From Nocardioides sp. TF02-7 (GTDB lineage: Bacteria > Actinomycetota > Actinomycetes > Propionibacteriales > Nocardioidaceae): 64,000 nucleotides of DNA. The notes under the pieces are model-generated. The model was not told the origin of the DNA. It did not search any database and saw only the letters and a program-made list of their open reading frames with translations. Below, one piece after another: positions 1 through 8,059 of the stretch. A program made the position numbers and the translations under genes. Where the stretch lies: positions 1,612,001-1,676,000 of the forward strand of contig NZ_CP092535.1 of NCBI RefSeq assembly GCF_022437945.1. The letters are read 5' to 3'. Numbering within the stretch: position 1 is the first letter of the stretch; the number at the start of each line of letters is the position of its first letter.

Positions 1-55
1 CAGACTTCCCGGCTCACCTGTCTCGGATGCTACCGGCTTCTGTAGGGTCGGTCGC

Positions 56-457
56 ATGGCGATCGAACCCGTGCAGGAGGAGCCCACGATCGGGCGTCTG
101 ATCAAGGACGCCCAGGCCGACATCTCCACCCTCCTGCGCAAGGAGATCCAGCTCGCGAAGGCCGAGCTCAAGGTCAGCGTGACCGCCGGCGGGATCGGCG
201 CCGGGCTGCTCGCCGCGGCCGCGTTCCTGCTCGTGCTCGCGGTGATCATGCTGTCGGTCGCGATCGCCTACTTCATCCACTGGAACGGCTCCGGCCTCGA
301 CCTCCACTGGGCGTTCCTCATCGTCTTCGGCTTCTACCTTCTCGTCGCGGGGCTGCTCGTCTTCGTGGCGATCCGGAAGTTCAAGCGGGTCAAGGCGCCC
401 GAGCGCGCCATCGAGCAGGGTCGCGAGATCCCGCGCGCGCTCAAGGGCCAGCCCTGA
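56..457 (+). CDS. Phage_holin_3_6-type membrane protein
   Basis: This 133-aa protein looks like the actinobacterial 'putative holin superfamily III' group (Phage_holin_3_6), small membrane proteins of unknown role that are usually chromosomal, not phage-borne. An amphipathic N-terminus (IGRLIKDAQADISTLLRKE) is followed by two hydrophobic hairpin segments at about residues 45-73 and 84-106, and a basic tail (RKFKRVKAPERAIEQGREIP). The ATG at 56 is the first in frame, but the 5' flank is cut by the window edge, so an upstream operon partner cannot be excluded. The frame is intact. Function is not predictable beyond envelope association. Confidence 0.8.
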   Translation: MAIEPVQEEPTIGRLIKDAQADISTLLRKEIQLAKAELKVSVTAGGIGAGLLAAAAFLLVLAVIMLSVAIAYFIHWNGSGLDLHWAFLIVFGFYLLVAGLLVFVAIRKFKRVKAPERAIEQGREIPRALKGQP

Positions 458-475
458 TCCGGGGGTGACGAGCGG

Positions 476-1359
476 GTGGCACGGCAGCCGGCGGTCGCCG
501 GGAGGGCCGAGCAGCTGCTCGGCACCTCGGTGGTCTCCACCGCCCCGGTCGCCGGGGGGCGACATCTCCAACGCCGTCAAGCTCCGGCTGTCGAGCGGCC
601 GCACGGCCTTCCTGAAGACGCTGCCCCAGGCCCCGCCGGGCTTCTTCGAGCGGGAGGCCGCCGGGTTGCGCTGGCTCGCCGAGGCCGAGGACGGTGTCGC
701 CACGCCGGAGGTGCTGGCGGTCGACAGCGACTGCCTGATCCTCGCGTGGGTCGAGACCGGGCGGCCCGCGGCCGACACCGCGGCGGCGTTCGGGCGCGCC
801 CTCGCCCGCACCCACCTCGCCGGTGCCGGCTGCTTCGGCGCCGACGCCGGGGCCACCGGCGCGCGCACCGACGGCTACATCGGCCGGCTGCCGCTCCCCC
901 AACCAGCCGCTCCCCGGCTGGCCGGAGTTCTACGCCGAGCGCCGGGTGGCGCCGTACCTCAAGGTCGCCCGCGACAAGGGCCTGGTCTCCGCCGACGACG
1001 CCGCCCTGGTCGAGCGCGCCGCGGCCCGGGTGGGCGAGGTGGTGCCCGAGGAGCCGCCGGCGCGGCTGCACGGCGACCTGTGGAACGGCAACGTGCTGTG
1101 GACCAACGACGACCGGGTCGTGGTGATCGACCCGGCGGCGTACGGCGGCCACCGCGAGGTCGACCTGGCGATGCTCGCCCTCTTCGGGCTCCCGCAGCTG
1201 CCGCAGGTGATGGCCGCCTACGAGGAGGTCGCCCCGCTCGCGGAGGGCTGGCAGGACCGGCTGGGCATCCACCAGCTGTTCCCGCTCGTGGTCCACGCCT
1301 GCCTCTTCGGCGGCGGCTACGGCGCCCGCGCCGCCCGGGTCGCGTCCCGCTACCTCTGA
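476..1359 (+). CDS. Fructosamine kinase-like phosphotransferase (frame broken twice)
   Basis: Probable ketosamine-3-kinase of the fructosamine kinase/APH fold, about 293 aa after repair. Family members phosphorylate glycated amines so that they decompose. Visible motifs are the N-lobe VAGGDISNAVKLRL...FLKT, the catalytic HGDLWNGNVLW loop and the metal-binding VIDPAAYGGH segment. The reading frame changes at about 555 (six G where five fit) and at about 896 (five C where four fit), both +1; removing them gives a continuous protein. The GTG at 476 is the only suitable start in the first frame. It lies 18 bp after the holin-like gene, so co-transcription is likely. A strong hairpin overlaps its stop codon. 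Confidence 0.8.
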
Positions 1360-1413
1360 GTCGTCAGGGGTGAGAGTGAGCCATAGGTCACTCTCACCCT
1401 GACGACCTCAGAG
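1354..1413. terminator. Long stem-loop terminator over the stop of the fructosamine kinase gene
   Basis: The left arm (1354-1379) and right arm (1388-1413) pair over about 25 bp with one bulged base on each side and an 8-nt loop. The stem includes the TGA stop codon. There is no T-run, as is common for actinobacterial terminators. It separates the kinase gene from the downstream two-component operon. One bulge is a four-G versus three-G difference and could be a consensus error. Confidence 0.7.
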
Positions 1414-1458
1414 CGCGGCTCTCAGCCCGTGCTCAGTCGGGCCGGGCATCATGGGTCC

Positions 1459-2167
1459 GTGCCCCACCGCCAGCAGCAGCCGCCGCGCGTCCTCGTCGTC
1501 GACGACGACCGGGCGGTGCGCGAGTCGCTGCGCCGGTCGCTGGAGTTCAACGGCTACGAGGTGCACCTCGCCGGCGACGGCGCCGAGGCGCTGGCCGGCA
1601 TCGGGGCGGTCGGGCCCGACGTCGTGGTGATGGACGTGATGATGCCGCGGCTCGACGGGCTCGAGGCGACCCGGGCGCTGCGCGCCGCCGGCAACGACGT
1701 GCCGATCCTGGTGCTCACCGCGCGCGACGCGGTCGGCGACCGGGTCGAGGGGCTCGACGCCGGCGCCGACGACTACCTCACCAAGCCGTTCGCGCTGCAG
1801 GAACTGCTGGCCCGGCTGCGGGCGCTGCTGCGCCGGGCCGGACCGCCCCCGGAGGGCGACGAGGAGGAGGTGCTGACGTTCTCCGACCTCACCATGAACG
1901 TCACCACCCGCGAGGTGACCCGCGGGGGAGCGGTCGATCGAGCTGACCCGCACCGAGTTCACGCTGCTGGAGATGTTCCTCCGCCGGCCGCGCCGGGTGC
2001 TGGAGCGGGGGTTCATCCTCGAGGAGGTCTGGGGCTACGACTTCCCCACGACCGCCAACTCGCTCGAGGTCTACGTCGGCTACCTGCGCCGGAAGACCGA
2101 GGCCGGAGACGAGCCCCGGCTGATCCACACCGTGCGCGGTGTCGGCTACGTGCTGAAGGAAACGTGA
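1459..2167 (+). CDS. mprA: OmpR-family response regulator, MprA-like
   Basis: Response regulator of about 235 aa. The receiver domain carries the acidic pocket VVDDDRAV, the phospho-acceptor Asp near residue 59 in [12 protein letters not shown], Thr in VLTARD and Lys in LTKPFAL. The OmpR winged helix shows the ELTRTEF and VGYLRRKTE segments and ends in [10 protein letters not shown]. Similarity by eye to mycobacterial MprA, an envelope-stress regulator, is high across both domains. A +1 shift at about 1925 (five G where four fit) lies between the domains. The GTG at 1459 fits the receiver N-terminus. Its TGA overlaps the GTG of the kinase gene, indicating translational coupling. Confidence 0.88.
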
Positions 2168-3578
2168 GCCTCTTCCCCAGCGGAGTGCCACGCCCCGCGA
2201 TCGCGGCAGGTCCCGACGGCCGCTGGCACTACCGGCGCTCGCTGGCGAGCCGGGTGATCCTGCTGACCACGATCGCGGTGGCCCCTGACCGTCGCGTTCC
2301 TGGCTGTGGGCGCCTACTTCTCCACCCGGGTCCAGATGCAGCGCAGCCTCGACGACTCGCTGCTCGAGCGGGCGCGCGGCGCCGCCAAGGCCGACGTGCT
2401 CCGGGAGGCCGACGTCCCGTCCTGGGCGCTCGGCGCGGCCGACGTACGGATCGCGTTCATCTACGCCGACCGGCCGGGCCGCACGCTGGACGACGGGCCC
2501 GACATCGTGCTGGGCGAGCCCGAGCACGAGGTCGCGCTCGGCGAGAGCTCCTCGAGCATCCGCACGATCCGGATCGCCGGCGACCGCTACCGGGTGGTGA
2601 CGGTGCCGACCCGTGAGCCGGGCACCGCCCTGGTGATCGCGCAGTCGCTGGCCGACCAGGACCGGATCCTGGCCCGGCTCGGCTGGGTGACCGTCGCGTT
2701 CGGCGGGATGGGCGTGCTGACCGCCGCGCTGGCCGGGTGGGCGGTCGCCACCAACGGGCTGCGCCCGGTGCGGCAGCTGACGACGGCCGTCGAGCGGATC
2801 GCCCGCACCGAGGACCTCACCCCGCTGCCGGTCGAGGGCGACGACGAGGTGGCGCGGCTGGCGACGGCGTTCAACCACATGCTCACCGCGCTCGACGCCT
2901 CGCGCATCCGGCAGCGGCAGCTCGTCGCCGACGCCAGCCACGAGCTGCGGACGCCGCTCACCTCGCTGCGCACCAACATCGACCTGCTCACGATGTCCGG
3001 CGACGACGCCTCGACGCTGCCGCCGGGGGCGCGGGCGGAGCTGATGGAGGACATCCGGGCGCAGATCGAGGAGCTCACCACGCTGATCGGCGACCTCACC
3101 GAGCTGGCCCGGGACGAGCCGGTTCCGCACCAGGTGGAGCCGGTCGACCTGGGCGAGGTGATCGACCACGCCGTCCAGCGGGTACGCCGCCGCGCCCCCG
3201 GCCTGACGTTCGAGGTGTTCACCCGCCCCTGGTGGGTGGTCGGCGAGGCACCGTCGCTCGAGCGGGCCGTCACCAACCTGCTCGACAACGCCGCGAAGTG
3301 GAGCCCGCCGGACGGCCGGGTCACCGTCCGGCTCAGTGACGGCGTGCTGACCGTCGACGACCAGGGTCCGGGCATCCCGGAGCCGGACCGGGCTCGAATC
3401 TTCGATAGGTTCTGGCGGTCCGACGACTCGCGCACGCTGCCGGGGGTCGGGGCTGGGCCTCGCGATCGTGCGGCAGGTGACCGAGCGTCACGGCGGCACG
3501 GTGCAGGCCACCGGCAACGTCGACGGCGGCGCGCGGCTGGTGCTCAAGCTGCCCGGAACGGAGAAGCCCGATGCGTGA
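2164..3578 (+). CDS. mprB: Sensor histidine kinase, MprB-like
   Basis: Cognate sensor kinase of about 470 aa. In order: an N-terminal membrane helix, an extracytoplasmic region, a second helix near [19 protein letters not shown], a HAMP linker ([15 protein letters not shown]), the HisKA box [15 protein letters not shown] with the phospho-His near residue 258, and the ATPase N box (NLLDNAAKW), G1 (DDQGPGIP) and G2 (GLGLAIV) boxes. Two +1 shifts occur, at about 2284 (four C) and about 3451 (four G); without them the protein is continuous. The GTG start overlaps the mprA stop and the stop overlaps the next ATG by 8 nt, so mprA-mprB-lipoprotein form one operon. Confidence 0.87.
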
Positions 3579-4175
3579 CCCGTTCGCGCGCGTCCGGCGC
3601 GCGCTCGCCGCGGTGGCGCTGCCGGGGCTGCTCCTGGCCGGCTGCGGCGGCGAGGAGCTCGGCGAGAAGCCGGACCTGCCCGACGAGACGCCCGCGCTCT
3701 GGAACCCCTGCGACGCGCTCGACCCGCGGCTCGTCGAGCGGCTGTTCGGTGCGACGACCACCGAGGAGTCCGGGGACCCCGACGGCGCCGGAGTGCCGGT
3801 TCCGGCCCGACGGCGACAGCGGGGAGCCGGTCGTCACGTCGAGCTACCTGCTCTGGCCCGGCACCCTCGAGGACGCCTGGGAGACGATGGGCCAGCCCGC
3901 GGACGCCGACGTCAGCGAGCCGCGGATCCCCGGCGCCGACGCGGCGCGGGTGGTGGTCGACGTCGTGGAGCGACAGCTCTACGTCACGGGGTTCGTCCAG
4001 AACGGGGACCTGATCCAGAACGTCAACGTCGTCGACCCTGCCCCCTTCGACCGGCAGCGCGTGGTCGCCGGCGTCCGGTCGGTGCTCACCGTGCTCTCCG
4101 AGCACGCGCTCGAGTCCGGCGTGGACGTGACCGACGGGGCCGAGGACGACGCGTCGGCACCGCCCCCACCCGTGA
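3571..4175 (+). CDS. Putative lipoprotein in the mprAB operon (DUF3558-like)
   Basis: Exported lipoprotein of about 200 aa. It has a basic N-terminus, a hydrophobic core and the lipobox LLAGC near residue 24. The mature part has the pattern NPCDALDPRLVERLFG followed by a paired Cys (ECRFR) and a C-terminal helix, which resembles DUF3558 lipoproteins (moderate confidence). Shifts occur at about 3790 (an extra G) and probably at about 4167 (an extra C). If the second is accepted, the stop is the TGA at 4173-4175, just before the convergent pabB stop; if not, the frame runs on to 4264 inside pabB. Its place behind an envelope-stress kinase suggests a sensing or signalling partner (inference). 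Confidence 0.65.
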
Positions 4176-4178
4176 CGC

Positions 4179-5474
4179 TCAGCCCGCAGCGAGCGCGGCG
4201 AGCAGCCGCTCGGCCTTCCACCGCGTCTCGGCGTGCTCCTCGGCGAGGTCGGACTGCACGGTGATCCCGCCGCCGGTGCCGAGCAGGTAGCCGTCGCCGG
4301 CGCTCAGCAGCGACCGGATCACCACTCCCAGGTCGGCCCGGCCGTCGCCGGAGACCCAGCCGAACGCGCCGGCGTACGCACCCCGCGGCGTCGCCTCGAC
4401 GGCGTCGATGATCTCCATGGTGCGCAGCTTGGGGGCGCCCGTCATCGACCCGGCCGGGAAGAGCGACCGCAGCGCGCCGACCGTCGTCACGCCGTCGCGC
4501 AGCCGGCCGCGGACCGTCGAGACCAGCTGGTGCACCGACGGGTAGGACTCCACCTCCATCAGCGCCGGCACCTCCACCGACCCCGGCTCGCAGACCGTGG
4601 CCAGGTCGTTGCGCAGCAGGTCGACGATCATCAGGTTCTCGGCGCGGAACTTCGGGTCGGTCGCCAGCCGCTCCCGCGCCGCCTCGTCCGCCTCCGGCGT
4701 CGCGCCCCGGGCCGTGGTGCCCTTGATCGGCCTCGCCTCCAGCGTCCGGTCGGCCGTGACCAGCGCGTACCGCTCGGGTGACGAGCTGAGCAGCCACCCC
4801 CGCGCGCCGGGCACGTCGTGCTGGAGGAACCCGGCGTAGGGGGCCGGGTTGAGCGCCCGCAGCCGCAGGTACGCCGCCACCGGCGGCAGCCCGCTCGGCA
4901 CCCGCTGGCGGTGGGTCAGGTTGACCTCGTAGGAGTTGCCCGCGTGCAGCTGCTCCTGCACGGCCGCGAACGCCGCGGCGTACTCCTGTGGCACCGACGT
5001 CGAATCGGGTGTCGTGGTTGCCCGAGTCGGGTCTCGTGGTTGCTCGTCGTCACCACGAGGCCGGACTCGAGCAACCACGAGGCCCGATTCGGCTCCATGG
5101 TCGTAGGTGCGGAGGTGGCTGGGGCGCATCCAGACGGCGTCGGGGAGGTCGGGGTCGGGGCGGGCGGGGAGGTCGGGGCGGGCGGCGTAGCCGAAGTAGC
5201 CGAACCACTGGTCGGTGGGGCGGCCGGCGGCGAGCTCGGCGTCGAGGGCGGTGAACGGGTCGTCACCGACCACCTCGCGACGGCCGCCGGCATGGCGGGT
5301 GACCTCGCGGCGGGCGGCGTCGTAGGTCAGCGAGACGTCGTCGTCGTCGAGCCACCCGACGAGCGACCGCCGCCGCGACCACGCCCGGGCGCCGCCGCCG
5401 TCGAGCCAGACGCAGCGACGGTGCGCCGCCGCCACGTCGGCGAACACGTCCGCGACGTCGCCCCGGCCGGTCAC
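4179..5474 (-). CDS. pabB: Aminodeoxychorismate synthase component I, with an in-frame repeat insertion
   Basis: Chorismate-binding enzyme of 431 aa that, with the PabA amidotransferase, makes 4-amino-4-deoxychorismate for folate. The motif PIKGTTARG carries the active-site Lys typical of PabB in place of the Ala of TrpE. GSMTGAPKLRTMEII and GGGITVQSD are also present. The N-terminal subdomain includes WFGYFGYAARPDLP. The frame is intact. The GTG at 5474 forms a GTGA overlap with pabA. Residues about 128-159 are encoded by a palindromic array of 22-bp repeats, an insertion in the linker between the N-terminal subdomain and the catalytic core that I do not expect in the family; see the separate entry. 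Confidence 0.85.
   Translation of the reverse strand: MTGRGDVADVFADVAAAHRRCVWLDGGGARAWSRRRSLVGWLDDDDVSLTYDAARREVTRHAGGRREVVGDDPFTALDAELAAGRPTDQWFGYFGYAARPDLPARPDPDLPDAVWMRPSHLRTYDHGAESGLVVARVRPRGDDEQPRDPTRATTTPDSTSVPQEYAAAFAAVQEQLHAGNSYEVNLTHRQRVPSGLPPVAAYLRLRALNPAPYAGFLQHDVPGARGWLLSSSPERYALVTADRTLEARPIKGTTARGATPEADEAARERLATDPKFRAENLMIVDLLRNDLATVCEPGSVEVPALMEVESYPSVHQLVSTVRGRLRDGVTTVGALRSLFPAGSMTGAPKLRTMEIIDAVEATPRGAYAGAFGWVSGDGRADLGVVIRSLLSAGDGYLLGTGGGITVQSDLAEEHAETRWKAERLLAALAAG
5000..5092. repeat. 22-bp repeat family A: palindromic four-unit array inside pabB
   Basis: Two direct units (5000-5021 and 5022-5043), a short spacer, then two inverted units (about 5049-5070 and 5071-5092) build a 93-bp palindrome inside pabB. 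The unit begins T/CCGAATCGGG and continues with CTCGTGG or GTCGTGG. Because 93 is 31 codons, pabB stays open. The same unit forms tandem arrays in two intergenic regions (29361-29470 and 33787-33874), so this copy is probably a mobile or duplicated element that entered a gene. Confidence 0.85.
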
Positions 5475-6076
5475 GAGCGGTCCAGGAAGGCCGGCGACAG
5501 GAAGTTGGCGACCAGCGCGGCGCCGTGCTCGGTGAGCACCGACTCGGGGTGGAACTGCACGCCCTCCTGCGGCAGGTCGACGTGCCGCACGCCCATCACC
5601 ACCCACGGCCCGTCCTCCCGGGCACCCGGACAGCCGGCCGTCGTCTCCAGCACGTCGGGCACCTCGACCGCCGCCAGCGAGTGGTAGCGCACCGCCCGGA
5701 ACTGCTGCGGCAGGCCGCGGAACACGCCCGCGCCGTCGTGGCTGACCCGGCCCACCACCCCGTGCGCGGGCACCTCCCGGTCGACCACGCCGCCGTACGC
5801 CGTCACCAGCCCCTGCATCCCCAGGCAGACCCCGAGCACCGGCCGGCTGCCGTCGCGCAGCACCTCCCGGCCCACCGCGAAGTCGCGCTCCGCCGCGGGG
5901 TGGCCGGGCCCGGGCGACAGCACGACGTACTCGTGCCGGAGCACCTCCCGCGGCTCGCAGGCGTCGTGCTGCACGACGGCCGGGAGCACGCCGGTGACGC
6001 CGGCGACCAGGTGGACGAGGTTGTAGGTGTAGCTGTCGTGGTGGTCGACCACCACGACGTCAGGCGGGCGGCCCAT
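5471..6076 (-). CDS. pabA: Glutamine amidotransferase, aminodeoxychorismate synthase component II
   Basis: Class I glutamine amidotransferase of 201 aa that supplies ammonia to PabB. VVVDHHDSYTYNL opens the fold, the nucleophile Cys is near residue 84 in GVCLGMQG, and the His-Glu pair is in FHPES near the C-terminus. The ATG at 6076 overlaps the end of the PhzE-like gene by 17 nt, and the stop overlaps pabB by 4 nt, so three chorismate enzymes are translationally coupled. A TrpG-like role cannot be excluded from sequence alone, but pairing with a PIKGT-type partner favours pabA. Confidence 0.82.
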   Translation of the reverse strand: MGRPPDVVVVDHHDSYTYNLVHLVAGVTGVLPAVVQHDACEPREVLRHEYVVLSPGPGHPAAERDFAVGREVLRDGSRPVLGVCLGMQGLVTAYGGVVDREVPAHGVVGRVSHDGAGVFRGLPQQFRAVRYHSLAAVEVPDVLETTAGCPGAREDGPWVVMGVRHVDLPQEGVQFHPESVLTEHGAALVANFLSPAFLDRS

Positions 6077-8000
6077 CCAGCAGCACGGCCGACACCAGGT
6101 CGTGGACGATGTCGAAGCCCCGCTCGGTGAGGATCGACTCGGCGTGGAACTGCACGCCCCGGTAGTGCGGCCCGGCGAGCGCGTCGACGTCACCCGACTC
6201 GGGGTCGCACTCGACGGTCACGCCTGCCGGCAGGGAACCGGCCGCGTCGCCCACCCGGCCGACGAACGTGTTGTAGAACCCCACCCGCTCGCGGCGGCCG
6301 TTGACGACGACCTCCGACTGGGTGCCCTGGAAGACGATGTCCTTGTAGGCCAGCGGGACGCCGAGCTGGTGGCAGAGCGCCTGGTGGCCGAGGCAGACGG
6401 CGAGGAACGGCCGCTCCTCCTCGAGCAGCGTGGCGACGGCGCGCCGCAGCGCGGCCATCTTCGGGTTGTCGTCGCGCGGGTCACCGGGGCCGGGCCCGAC
6501 GATCACGAGGTCCCAGCTGCTGAGGTCGTCGAGGACCGCCTGGTCGATGTCGTCGTGGCGCACGACCTCGCTCGGCATGCCCATCACCGCGAGCAGGTGG
6601 CGCAGCATGTTGACGAAGTCGTCCTCGCCGTCGAGGATCAGCACCCGCTTGCCGGCCAGCCGCGGGTCGGGCGGCGTGCCGGCCTGGTCGGTCAGCCAGA
6701 AGCCGCTGAGCCGCCGGTTGCGTGAGTTGAGCGCGATCAGGACGTCCTCGTCGGCGGCGAGGGCCCCGAGGTCGACGTCGGGCACGGGCGCCGGCGGCAC
6801 CAGCCCGAACGCCGACAGGATGCCGCCGGCCTTCGCGTGGGTCTCGGCCACCTCGTACGCCGGGTCCGAGTCGCGCACCAGCGTCGCGCCGGCGGTCACC
6901 TTGAGCCGGCCCTCGAGGTCGACGTCGGCGGTGCGGATCACGATCGGGCTGTCGACGACGGCGCTGCCCTCCTCGTCGCGGCCGAAGATCGCCAGCGCGG
7001 CGGCGTAGTAGCCGCGGCCCTCGGGCTCGTACTGCTTGATCAGCCGGCAGGCGTTCTCCACCGGCGACCCGGTGACGGTGGCGGCGTACATCGTGTCCCG
7101 TAGGACCTCGCGCACGTCGCGGCTGCTGCGGCCGGCGAGGAGGTACTCGGTGTGGATGAGGTGCGTCATCGGCTTGAGGAACGGGCCGAGCACCTGGCCG
7201 CCCTCGTTGCAGATGTCGCACATCATCTTCAGCTCCTCGTCGACGACCATGAAGAGCTCGTAGATCTCCTTCTCGTCGCGCAGGAAGTCCATCAACCGCG
7301 GCTTGATGTGGGCGTCGGTGCCGGCGTCGGCGCGGACGCGGAACGTGCCGGAGATCGGGTTCATCCTCACGTCGCCGCCGTGGACGCTGACGTGCCGCTC
7401 GGGGCTGGCGCCGATGAGGTAGCGGTCGCCGGTGAAGAAGACGAAGGTCCAGTAGGCGCCGCGCTCGCGCTCGAGCAGCCGGCGGTAGACCGCGAGCGCC
7501 TTGTCGGCTCCCCAGTCGGCGACGACCGCGCGGTAGTGCCGGCCGACGACGAGGTTGGCGCCCTCGCCCTGGCCGATCTCGTCGCGGATGATCGTCTCGA
7601 CGACCTTGGCGTAGTCGTCGTCGTCGATGTCGAAACCGCCGCGGTCGGTGAACTCGACGCCGTCGTCGTCGATCGCGTCGACCACCTCGGCGACGGAGAA
7701 CTCCAGCTCGGTCTCCACGTCGACCACCACCAGCGGGGTGCCGTCGTCGTGCGCCTCGAACCCGCGGTCGGCGACCTGGCGGAACGGGATCGCCACCAGC
7801 CGGTCGCACTGCCGGCCCTCCGGCGGCGGCCCCTCCTCGAGCGGGATGTCGGTGATGTGGTCGGCGACCCAGCGGCGACCGCCGAGGATCCCGACCGTGT
7901 CCCGGTCACCGGCCCGGGTCGAGCGGCGGATGATCGCCCACGCCTCGTGCCCCTGGATCGCGGCGATGGCGTCCCGGGCGGAGGTGGCAGGCGTGGTCAT
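6060..8000 (-). CDS. PhzE-like fused anthranilate/ADIC synthase
   Basis: A 646-aa fusion of a chorismate-utilising domain (about residues 1-395) and a class I glutamine amidotransferase domain (about 440-646). The order and many segments match phenazine PhzE as I remember it: IPFRQVADRGFEAHDDGTPL, DEIGQGEGANLVVGR, GAYWTFVFFTGDR, VVDEELKMM, LKPMTHLIHTEY. The amidotransferase has Cys in FLAVCLGHQ and His-Glu in FHAES. PhzE makes 2-amino-2-deoxyisochorismate, whereas TrpE-type enzymes continue to anthranilate. No phzA, B, D, F or G is present in this window, so a phenazine role is unsupported. The frame is intact. It is first gene of the pab operon on this strand. Confidence 0.8.
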   Translation of the reverse strand: MTTPATSARDAIAAIQGHEAWAIIRRSTRAGDRDTVGILGGRRWVADHITDIPLEEGPPPEGRQCDRLVAIPFRQVADRGFEAHDDGTPLVVVDVETELEFSVAEVVDAIDDDGVEFTDRGGFDIDDDDYAKVVETIIRDEIGQGEGANLVVGRHYRAVVADWGADKALAVYRRLLERERGAYWTFVFFTGDRYLIGASPERHVSVHGGDVRMNPISGTFRVRADAGTDAHIKPRLMDFLRDEKEIYELFMVVDEELKMMCDICNEGGQVLGPFLKPMTHLIHTEYLLAGRSSRDVREVLRDTMYAATVTGSPVENACRLIKQYEPEGRGYYAAALAIFGRDEEGSAVVDSPIVIRTADVDLEGRLKVTAGATLVRDSDPAYEVAETHAKAGGILSAFGLVPPAPVPDVDLGALAADEDVLIALNSRNRRLSGFWLTDQAGTPPDPRLAGKRVLILDGEDDFVNMLRHLLAVMGMPSEVVRHDDIDQAVLDDLSSWDLVIVGPGPGDPRDDNPKMAALRRAVATLLEEERPFLAVCLGHQALCHQLGVPLAYKDIVFQGTQSEVVVNGRRERVGFYNTFVGRVGDAAGSLPAGVTVECDPESGDVDALAGPHYRGVQFHAESILTERGFDIVHDLVSAVLLDGPPA

Positions 8001-8059
8001 GGCGGAAGCCTATGCGGGCGCGGTCGTGCGGGGCGGGCGGATCCGGCGCTCGGAACGGC

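Noticed and set aside
56..457. Prophage remnant because of the holin-type name
   Set aside because: No phage structural, integrase or lysis genes are nearby; this family is chromosomal in most actinobacteria.
6060..8000. Phenazine biosynthesis cluster
   Set aside because: Only the PhzE-like gene is present, with no phzA/B/D/F/G in the window.
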